From Gracilariopsis chorda (taxonomy: Eukaryota > Rhodophyta > Florideophyceae > Gracilariales > Gracilariaceae): a stretch of DNA of 64,000 nt. Positions 12,315 to 19,416 of this stretch are shown here, piece by piece (position 1 is the first letter of the stretch; each line of letters opens with the position of its first letter). The stretch spans positions 1-64,000 of the forward strand of contig NBIV01000124.1 of assembly GCA_003194525.1 (NCBI GenBank). Direction: 5' to 3'. The notes below the pieces were generated by a model. It ran no database searches. It was not told where the DNA came from and was given only the letters and a program-made list of their open reading frames with translations. The translations under genes were made by a program, and so were the position numbers.

Positions 12315-12590
12315 TTATTTTGTGCTTTTGTTTTGCACGAGTGGAGATGCTCTAACGCGCGGTCTACCAGCACAGATTGTTGGGCTTGTCAGGCGAGACA
12401 ATTCGCTGTCGTTCTTAGAAAAAAGGCATTTACTAAGGCGTTTCACGGTTCCAGTTGAGACATGTGTTGCTCTCGCTGTAGTGCGAATGTTCTGACCCGC
12501 CTTAAGGACCTCAACGGCGCGAAGACGGTTTTCAGCTTGAGCTAAGAGTTGCTTGATCCGCTTTTTGTAGTCGGCTGCCTGCTTGCGCAT
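12315..12590 (-). CDS. Small helix-turn-helix protein, probably transposon-derived
   Basis: A 91-codon ORF. It has a basic N-terminal helix (residues about 6-25), then a helix-turn-helix-like part (RAVEVLKAGQNIRTTARATH, then VSTGTVKRLSK), as seen at the N-terminus of Tc1/pogo-class transposases. It shares its frame with the J-domain/MULE pseudogene just downstream, but stops lie between them. It may be a fragment of a separate DNA transposon or an upstream exon. No catalytic domain is present. Function is not assignable beyond DNA binding. Confidence 0.35.
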   Translation of the reverse strand: MRKQAADYKKRIKQLLAQAENRLRAVEVLKAGQNIRTTARATHVSTGTVKRLSKCLFSKNDSELSRLTSPTICAGRPRVRASPLVQNKSTK

Positions 12591-14260
12591 CGAGGGAGGT
12601 ATTGTAGCGTCGTGACTGCTATGGGAGTCCCGCGGAGTGTTTGGACTACATTATTCATCTGATGGAGCTTCCACAGAGCCTTGGGGGCGTTTATCGTCTA
12701 CAGCTGGCTCACATGCGCATGCTTTGTTTGGCGGGGGGCATCTACACTCTTCTTGTTGTGGCCTTTCGTTTGTGGGTGAGGCGTTTCGGTTGTGAAGAGA
12801 GTGGCGGGAAATCGTTCAAAATATCCCCCTGTTCATAATGAAGCCCTTGAGAAGGGTATGCACATGTTGTGCGTTTATCTTTTCAGGAATCTCCCAATGT
12901 TCTTTATGTGGCGAATGCTACGCGCCAAAACAGCGGCTCAAAACGGGTTGCAGGCGTGGAGGCGTTTGTGAAGCAGGTGTGTGTCCCTTCAGACTGTGAA
13001 GTGCGTCTGTGCATCGTGCCCAAACACGATATGTACAATACGTTCACGGTAGAGGTGTCGTTGACGGGGAAGGAGCCGGACAAGTTGACCGTGGTAGTTC
13101 TGGAAATGCCGAAGGACTGCAGTGCAAGCGAGTTCGGATATTGAACAAGACAATCGAATGGTGGGGATCCAGGGATTTTTTGCATTCCGCAGATACGGTC
13201 CACTTGTCTTGATTCGGCAGTGGCAGCAGCCTGCGCCGCGTTCCAAGTTCAACATTGCAACAGGTTTTGATCGTAGTCCCCTCCAACAGACACAGTCTAC
13301 GACCCTGTCCGTCGCTTTCTTTCACGAGCCGTTCCGCAGTGCGTCAAAGTCATAGCCATTTCCCCACTGGTTCGGGGCGTACTACAGTACCTGGTTTAAC
13401 CGTAACAATGCGGACAAACATATCACGCATTTGCTGCCCATCTAGCGCATTGGCCTGAGCTGACATGCTCAATGGAAGGACAGGGATGGCGACGAATGCA
13501 ATGAGCATATGTCTGCGCGAGGCAAATGGGCAACTTACGCATTAGGTTTGTTCGCATTGCAACGCAAACGTCCACGGAAGGATACATATCGGCATCTCGG
13601 GTTTGCCATCAGTGACGTGAGGTACGGCCATCTGCTATCTAGCATAAGTGTACGGGGGGAGGTTCGATGACCTTTCCCTGCTGGAGAATAGGCAGATGAT
13701 TCTCGTAATCCCACGAGGATAGCAAAAGCGTTGGACAACGACGTCGGTGTCACTCAGTTATGAGTATTTCACTTACGATAAGCTACGCTCCGATGCTAAT
13801 TGCCTTCCCGCCTTCCCACTTTCCCACCTTCCCACCAGTGCAATAAGGTGATGGCGGAGCAGACGCATCATTCATAATAACCAAAAGAAAGGCCATTGGC
13901 ATGGATGACTGGACGTTGTAGCAACAAGGAAAATGTCAACTTTAGATTGAAGGATAATGGTAAGAAGCAATGCGATGGCATGATTCAGCCCAGATGTGCT
14001 CAACTCGTGAACACGATAGTAGGGTTGTTAGAAGAACAAAGTTAGACAGGAGTGCTAAAATGAGAAGATAGGAAGAGAAACGCACGCAGTGCGAGCGAGT
14101 AAAGACCTATGCGACGAATAAGTAATGTCAGATGACAAAGGCGCCGTTCTGCAAAGCGTCGTATAGTAAAGAAGATGATTCGGAGATGAATGAGATTGGC
14201 GAAGCACACAGAAAGAGATTCGGGAACTAAAAGAGCGGTGCTCTAGAATCACTTTTTGAT
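12591..14260. other. Region with possible decayed gene exons (12641-13350)
   Basis: Plus-strand frames at 12641-12838, 12869-13144 and 13122-13355 have protein-like composition and could be pieces of one gene. A GT...TTTTCAG stretch at about 12857-12887 would make only a 31-nt intron. I recognise no family. From 13360 to 14260 I see only short frames, some runs of CTTCCCACC-type repeats (13805-13840) and the 3' flank of the Hsp33 gene. Confidence 0.3.
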
Positions 14261-15445
14261 TTACGGCTTTTGTTGGGCCGCAAGGATCTTCTCGACTTCA
14301 TCGGGCGGCAAGGAGTATATCTGTCCACAAAATTCGCACGTGGCTAGCAAATCAGAAAAGAAAAAGACAAGCGGTGAGCGGCAGAAAGCGTAAAACAAGC
14401 TGCAACAAGACCGAAGCATAAACTTACCTTCAATTCTACCGTAATCAGCGAGCAACTGACGCACCTCGGTTTCAGGGATGAGTGCAACGGTACGTTTAAC
14501 GCGATCGACACCACACCGACATGAGTATCGCGGAGAACAGGTTGCTAGTTTCATTGGAGCGAGATCGTTCATGAGCAGTGCAACAATTTGTTCGGGGGTC
14601 ATACCGGCGCGAACCATTTCCGTAGGTGTAGGTGCAGCTCGCACATTATTTTCCAGAATGCGCGCGGTTTCCGAGGAAGCTCCAGGAAGCAGCTGAAGCA
14701 AATACCCGCCTGCAGCAGTGACGACTCCACGATGATCTAGATACACACCTGCGCCTAACGCTGATGGAGTTTGTTCAGATTCGAGTAAATACTGGGCTAG
14801 ATCTTGTGCAACCTGACCTGAAGATATTTGAACCATGCCTGTATAAGGGTGCTTACTATATACACTATCCTTTACAACAGCGACAATACCCGATCCAATG
14901 GCGGCGGGAACATCAAACTGGCCGTTTTTCAAAGGCAAGTTTACAAACGGATTGCCGATATAACCGCGGACTTGCGCAAGTGCATTTGAAATGGTGGTGA
15001 TGCGTTTGAGAGGCCCCGAGCCTCTAAACTCAATTTGCAAAGAGTCGCCATCCTTCTTGCCACTGCTCATGAGAAGGGCGCACGCAAGCGCCCTCCCAAA
15101 GGCGGTGGAGGCGAGGGGGGTGGTGCGATGCAGCCTTGCAGCACCGCTGACCAGCCCCGTACAGGACACGACGCTGCAGGAGACCTCGCCATTGGCGCTG
15201 ATGGTGCGGACAAGAGCGTCGCCCGGGACGGGCGCCTTGAGGAACAGCTGCTCAAACGGGAGCGGGTGGTCGGACGGCGGTGGCGATGGTGGCTGGGCGG
15301 CGTGGCAGTGCGCGATATGCAGTGGTGGGGAATAGTGGTATCGTCGCGGCGGACCCCCGCACGAGCACGGCACGAAAGAGGAGGACGCGCGCAGCGCGGC
15401 GCTGACGACGAAGGCGGCGGCAACTTCGCGCGCCATCACGGGCAC
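14261..15445 (-). CDS. Hsp33 redox-regulated chaperone, organelle-targeted
   Basis: Hsp33 is a holdase chaperone switched on by oxidation of four zinc-binding cysteines. The protein reads through the Hsp33 fold (NGEVSCSVV, IGSGIVAVVKD, AAGGYLLQLLPGA) and ends with the zinc motif as CxC (SCRC) and CxxC (CEFC), all four Cys present. An intron fits at 14344-14427 on the minus strand (84 nt, GTAAGT...TTGCTAG). It splits the zinc region; removing it joins GRIE to ATCEFC. Because 84 is a multiple of three and holds no stop, the unspliced frame is also open (394 aa versus 366 spliced). The first 40-60 residues are Ala/Ser/Arg-rich without acidic residues, consistent with a plastid or mitochondrial transit peptide. 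It is divergent to the ERGIC3-like gene; the two ATGs frame a promoter of under 200 bp. Confidence 0.92.
   Translation of the reverse strand: MPVMAREVAAAFVVSAALRASSSFVPCSCGGPPRRYHYSPPLHIAHCHAAQPPSPPPSDHPLPFEQLFLKAPVPGDALVRTISANGEVSCSVVSCTGLVSGAARLHRTTPLASTAFGRALACALLMSSGKKDGDSLQIEFRGSGPLKRITTISNALAQVRGYIGNPFVNLPLKNGQFDVPAAIGSGIVAVVKDSVYSKHPYTGMVQISSGQVAQDLAQYLLESEQTPSALGAGVYLDHRGVVTAAGGYLLQLLPGASSETARILENNVRAAPTPTEMVRAGMTPEQIVALLMNDLAPMKLATCSPRYSCRCGVDRVKRTVALIPETEVRQLLADYGRIEGKFMLRSCCSLFYAFCRSPLVFFFSDLLATCEFCGQIYSLPPDEVEKILAAQQKP
14344..14427 (-). other. 84-nt spliceosomal intron in Hsp33
   Basis: On the minus strand the donor GTAAGT begins at 14427 and the acceptor ends in TAG at 14344, after a pyrimidine-rich stretch. 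Splicing restores the canonical Hsp33 spacing between the CxC and CxxC pairs. If retained, it adds 28 hydrophobic, Cys- and Phe-rich residues. Confidence 0.85.
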
Positions 15446-15639
15446 ACCCGTCGGTGCCGGCGCAAGCAGATCGTCGTCGCGAGCTCAAAACACAATGCGA
15501 GCATGGACGTGTGCGCGTGGCCAATAAGGTGGGACACGTTGCCAGATGGCTGTACGTTGAGCCGTGCGGTTTTGTGTCAGTCAACGTCATCATAGATACA
15601 AGGGGCGCTATCGTAGATGTGCCGGGCGGGCGTGGGGCG

Positions 15640-16932
15640 ATGCAGAAGAGCCTGCGCCGTCGCGCCACAGCCGCTGCCGCCGTTGCCGTTGCCGTTGCCG
15701 TCGCCGTCGCCGTCATGACGCTGCCGCAGCGTGCAACCAGCCCGGAACGCGCGGGCGTTCCACCCTACGCCCGTTTTATGCGCTCGCTGGACGCATTCTC
15801 GCGTATGATGAAGGTGCCGGAGGACCTGCGCACGCAGTCCACCGTGGGCGGCACCATCTCTCTCATCTCCTTCGTCGTCATTTCAGTGCTTTTTCTCACC
15901 GAATTGGCGTCCTATCTCACCCCGCAGCGCTCCACAACGCTGTCGGTTGACGCCGGCGTCGGCGAGACTCTCACCATTTACATTGACGTCGATTTCCCGC
16001 ACGTGAATTGCGAGCTTATGGGCGTGGATGCGCTCGACATTGGCGGCACTGTGCAGCTTGAAATTACAAACCACATGTTCAAGACCGCCATCGATCACGA
16101 CGGTCGTCGCGTGCAAGGCTCTCTTCGCTCCAAGCTGGGCGAGCCGCCTCGAGTGATGCCACCGTCGCCGTCGCCGTGGCCGAACGGCTGCGGCAGTTGC
16201 ATGGGCGCCGGCATCACCGGCAAAGAGTGCTGCAACACTTGTACCGACGTGCGCAAGATGTATGAGAAACGCGGCTGGTTGTTGACTGATTTGAGCGGAA
16301 TTCCTCACTGCGTTCGTGAGGGCATTACCACGCTAACTCCCGGTCAGTACGACGCGCGTTTCGGGTGCAACATACACGGGCATATCCAGATATCCAAAGT
16401 GGCCGGGCGAATTAATCTCACGCCCGGTCATTCGTTTGAGTTTCACGGCCACACGCTGCACGACCTTAGCGCGGTGCGCGACCATACGCTTGATCTAAGT
16501 CACCGCATTAACAAGCTGTGGTTTGGAGATCCGTACCCGGGGCAGGTGAACCCGTTGGACGGCGTTTCCAAACACGCGAAGAGCGCGAGTGACGCTATGG
16601 GCGCTCACGAATACTTCATTCGCGTGGTGCCGACGACGTATAAATGGCCGTTTTCCAAAACGCTGCGAACAAATCAATACTCGCAGTCGTACTTTTTCCG
16701 CAAGAGTGACCCCAGCAAGGGCGGCCAACTCATGCCCGGCGTGTTTCTGAACTACGATCTGAGCCCGATTCACGTGGAGGTGTCGGAAAGTAGAGGCTCC
16801 TTTCTTCACTTTTTGGTGCAGTTGTGCGCTATTATCGGAGGCGTGTTCACTGTCGCTTCGATGCTGTCCACTTTCATGGACGACGTTGTGCTCAAGGCGA
16901 TGCGGAAACGGCGGATGGGCAAGTTGATGTAG
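15640..16932 (+). CDS. ERGIC3/Erv46-type ER-Golgi cargo receptor
   Basis: Membrane protein that cycles between ER and Golgi in COPII/COPI vesicles. It has a short cytosolic N-terminus (RFMRSLDAFSRMMKVPEDLR), TM1 (TISLISFVVISVLFLTEL), a long lumenal domain and TM2 near the C-terminus (FLHFLVQLCAIIGGVFTVAS). The family cysteine cluster is present (CGSCMGAG, KECCNTCTDVRKMYEKRGW), as is the NxSYNxxYFFR-like segment (NQYSQSYFFRK). The frame is open from 15454, but an ATG there lies 9 bp from the Hsp33 start. I prefer 15640 (430 aa); 15715 (405 aa) is nearer the usual length of about 380-400. A (GCCGTN) repeat at 15675-15714 encodes an Ala-Val run between these two starts. Confidence 0.9.
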   Translation: MQKSLRRRATAAAAVAVAVAVAVAVMTLPQRATSPERAGVPPYARFMRSLDAFSRMMKVPEDLRTQSTVGGTISLISFVVISVLFLTELASYLTPQRSTTLSVDAGVGETLTIYIDVDFPHVNCELMGVDALDIGGTVQLEITNHMFKTAIDHDGRRVQGSLRSKLGEPPRVMPPSPSPWPNGCGSCMGAGITGKECCNTCTDVRKMYEKRGWLLTDLSGIPHCVREGITTLTPGQYDARFGCNIHGHIQISKVAGRINLTPGHSFEFHGHTLHDLSAVRDHTLDLSHRINKLWFGDPYPGQVNPLDGVSKHAKSASDAMGAHEYFIRVVPTTYKWPFSKTLRTNQYSQSYFFRKSDPSKGGQLMPGVFLNYDLSPIHVEVSESRGSFLHFLVQLCAIIGGVFTVASMLSTFMDDVVLKAMRKRRMGKLM

Positions 16933-17084
16933 CCATGCATAGTGTAGCCGTAGTCGTTTGCTCGATCTCTTTTTTCTTTTTGCTGGTAAACCCAAAAAAA
17001 GCGATCCATTCGTGCAATCGCTCTCCGCACCAGAAGTAAGAGGGGCTCCCCGTGCGTGGCTCCAGGAGGAAGACGACGAAGAAG

Positions 17085-17090
17085 AAAAAA
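17085..17090 (-). terminator. Pol III terminator (T6)
   Basis: On the minus strand a TTTTTT run lies 13 nt past the 5' half of the permuted tRNA-Leu gene, a normal RNA polymerase III stop for a tRNA transcript ending there. Confidence 0.75.
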
Positions 17091-17103
17091 GGAAGATGCC
17101 GCC

Positions 17104-17194
17104 TAGCGCCTTAGACCACTCGGCCACGCTGCCTTATCCGATGACAGCGGTGAGATTCGAACTCACGCATACGAAGTATACTACGACCTGAACG
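17104..17194 (-). tRNA. Circularly permuted tRNA-Leu(CAG)
   Basis: On the minus strand the 3' half comes first (17194-17142, 53 nt), then 8 nt (17141-17134), then the 5' half (17133-17104, 30 nt). The 3' half gives the end of the anticodon stem, loop UUCAGGU with anticodon CAG (17190-17188), a long variable arm (AUAC-UUC-GUAU), a T arm (GUGAG-UUCGAAU-CUCAC), CGCUGUC and discriminator A. The 5' half gives GGCAGCG, UG, D arm (GCC...GGC), G26 and CUA. Joined, the acceptor stem pairs 7/7 (one G-U) and the anticodon stem CUACG/CGUAG pairs 5/5. Total 83 nt, a type II tRNA. The B box precedes the A box, and a T6 terminator follows the 5' half. No second 5' or 3' half is nearby. The junction lies in the anticodon stem, after position 28 or 29 (one A is ambiguous). 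Confidence 0.9.
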
Positions 17195-17403
17195 TTGCGC
17201 GCGGACTTGCTTGTAGGGCACACCTGAAATCTGTGAATTTAAACCACGGCAAAGCGAACTGTGCGTGTGCACGCAAATTGCGCAATTACTGCACGTTGCA
17301 CAGCAAAGAAGTCACCAGCGCTCCGCTCGTCGCCATGTGCTCGCGGTCGCGACGGCGTAGAGTCCCCCCCCACCGCGTCAGTCTCCGTCCGCCTTCCCGC
17401 GCA

Positions 17404-18560
17404 ATGGCGCACGTCGCCGCCTCCGCCGCCGCCGACGCGCCGCCCAAGCCCGAGCCCCAGCCCGCCAACGCCCAGCAACCCGCTCCCACCAACACCACCC
17501 CCGCCACCTCCTCCCACCCCGTAACATACAACCTCCCCCGGCTCCCACGGCCCTGTCTCGGCTGCAACACCAGCTCACAGTGACCTCCGACAAATTCGCC
17601 GCCCGCGCAGCTCGCTTCGGGGCCCCCCGCCTCAAGACCGCTGCCACCGAACTTGACGTCCTCGGCGCACGCCGTGCACACTCCCGTCTCGGATTCGCTT
17701 CCGGCTTTGACCCCGCCGCTCCCGACCAGCATGAGCGCAGGGAGGCCAGGGCAAAACGCTTTGCAGACCAGTTCGTTCCGGATGCTCAGGTCGCTGCGCG
17801 CAATGCGAGGGCCGAGCGATTCGGAGGTGACGCCCGTCAACTTGTTGCCGATGCTACAGTCTGTAACGATCCGTTGGAGAGACGACGCGATGTGGCCGTG
17901 GGCGAATTGCCTCGCCCCAATGTTCTGCACCTATTCGGCGTCGACCTGCTCACTACTTCACAGGTTCTCAGCCATTTTCATGAGTATGGTCCGTCGTGGT
18001 GTGAATGGCTTAACGACTCCAGTTGCAACATTGCCTTCGAAGATGAGCATACCATGAAAAGAGCCCTGCGCGGTCTTACAGATCACGCCAAGCGAGTTGG
18101 CATGGATGACATTGTTGAGAGTGCTCCTGAAGATCGAATGGATGATGGCGCAGGAGCTGGATTGGGTCTGTCCGTTGCGGCCGACGGTACTCTTGCTGAA
18201 GAGCTTACCTGGCGTTCTGGAAAGCCTTTTGAAAAAGGCAATGTCCTGCTTCCTATCTGGATTCGACAGGCTACTGAAAAGGATCGACGTCCGGAAATGC
18301 CAAATCCGAAAAGCAAGTGGAGTCGCACCGTTAACACGAAGAAGCGAATCAGTCAAAGACGCTCCTCTGATTCCGCTACAACTGCCGATGCCGCGCGCAG
18401 ACGGAGACGGAACAGCGATAGCAATGCCTCCGCGGACGTGCAGCGCGCGACTCGAAGAGGATCGGCACCTGGCGTTCATCACGACAAGAAGATGGCTATT
18501 CTCAAAGCCCAGACCAGGAAGGTCACCAGGATGGACTTGGATCGTGCATTGGAGTCTTAA
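17404..18560 (+). CDS. NCBP3-like cap-binding protein with SARNP-type repeats
   Basis: NCBP3 binds the mRNA cap region with NCBP1 and links to export factors. The RRM-like segment matches the family (VLHLFGVDLLTTSQVLSHF, then FHEYGPSWCEWLNDSSCN), including the WL(N/D)D(S/T)SCN signature. Upstream lie three KRFG-like units (ARAARFG, EARAKRFA, ARAERFG), as in Tho1/SARNP and in the NCBP3 N-terminus. The C-terminus is Arg/Ser-rich. The main frame has no good ATG near its beginning. An ATG at 17404 with an intron 17521-17573 (GTAACA...CACCAG, 53 nt) joins in phase and gives about 367 aa with an Ala/Pro-rich start. An upstream in-frame ATG at 17335 is an alternative. Exon 1 is the less certain part. 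Confidence 0.8.
17521..17573 (+). other. 53-nt intron in NCBP3-like gene
   Basis: Starts GTAACATA and ends ACACCAG. It joins the Ala/Pro-rich 39-codon exon (17404-17520) in phase 0 to the main exon, whose first residues are then LTVTSDKF. A second AG at 17579-17580 would put exon 2 out of frame. Confidence 0.6.
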
Positions 18561-18888
18561 TCTTTGTGTTTCTTCTTTTTCTTAACACTCTTCATTACAA
18601 AGTAACCGAGCTGCCTGTCGCTTGACACATTTCTGTTTTAAGCTAATACAGGTCACTTCATAGAGCCTTGCGACGAGGTTGATACTCACTGCACATGCAT
18701 CTACCCTACATTCGCATACACTAACCGGCCGAAACAGTCCACCACCCGCGCTTGCATAACGCAGTGCTCATCTTGATGCATAATGTACACTGATGGGCCG
18801 CCTAAAATTACGCAGCACAAGCGCTGAACAATACAACTACCACATGATATATACACTGCACTTGTACAGATGCATTGCCCGTTTTGGC
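18561..18888. other. Convergent intergenic spacer
   Basis: Spacer between the 3' ends of the NCBP3-like and PEN-2 genes. A T-rich stretch (18563-18590) follows the NCBP3 stop. No further feature is visible. Confidence 0.5.
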
Positions 18889-19416
18889 TCATACAAGGTA
18901 ACCAAACGGCACAGTCGAATTGTATATGCTGAGCAAGTCGAAAGTGATCGAGTCAACAATGCGAAATGCCGTGAACCACAGAATCCAGAGAAAGGACTGT
19001 AACAGCCCCACAATCACCGAGAGCCACAAGTACGTTCGAATTCGGAACGAACCGGACTCCGCATTGAAGTCCTCGCAAAAGTGAATCACGTTGACAAACA
19101 GCAGCAGTGGTAGCCCGAAACAGCCTACAATAAAGTACATGCGACAATGTTTGAAACGTTGTTCCTCTATCTGATCCACAATTCGGGCCTCTTCTTGTTC
19201 CAGTTCCAGTTTGCGTGCGTGCTCGGTGTGTTGGAGGTCTTCTTTGTAGGCGTCCTTCACCAATATGGGCGCCGGCAGTTGGTGGATACCGTCTCCGCCT
19301 GACGCTCGCTGCGCGTCGTTTTGAGCTTGCACTCTCGCGCTTCGCATCCATGGCGTTACGCCTTCGTGAAAGACGGAGCGTGTCGTTTGCGCGCTGGGAG
19401 GGCCCGGTTCTTCCAT
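18889..19416 (-). CDS. Gamma-secretase subunit PEN-2
   Basis: PEN-2 is the small subunit that completes presenilin maturation in the gamma-secretase complex. The C-terminal 85 residues fit the family: RMYFIVGCFGLPLLLFVNVI (first membrane segment), a loop with HFCEDF, YLWLSVIVGLLQSFLWIL (second membrane segment), then TAFRI and the end LLSIYNSTVPFG, which matches the usual L-S-x-x-x-P-x-G tail. At 175 aa it is longer than the usual of about 100 because of an N-terminal extension. The extension ends in a charged helix (LELEQEEARIVDQIEEQRFK) that could be coiled coil. The family call is from motif pattern and topology. Confidence 0.8.
   Translation of the reverse strand: MEEPGPPSAQTTRSVFHEGVTPWMRSARVQAQNDAQRASGGDGIHQLPAPILVKDAYKEDLQHTEHARKLELEQEEARIVDQIEEQRFKHCRMYFIVGCFGLPLLLFVNVIHFCEDFNAESGSFRIRTYLWLSVIVGLLQSFLWILWFTAFRIVDSITFDLLSIYNSTVPFGYLV

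Noticed and set aside
12857-12887. 31-nt intron linking two plus-strand frames
   Set aside because: Too short for a spliceosomal intron, and the flanking frames have no family to test the join.
15067-15716. Arg/Pro-rich frames overlapping the Hsp33 and ERGIC3 5' ends
   Set aside because: GC-rich shadow frames of two well-supported genes.
17035-17130. Lys/Glu-rich plus-strand frame at 16958-17191 as a small gene
   Set aside because: It overlaps the tRNA-Leu gene and its terminator on the other strand; the composition comes from the AAGAAGA stretch, and there is no family match.
17104-17194. Two ordinary tandem tRNA genes, each truncated, instead of one permuted gene
   Set aside because: The two halves complement each other exactly (acceptor 7/7, anticodon stem 5/5) and neither has a remnant of its missing part on the outer side.
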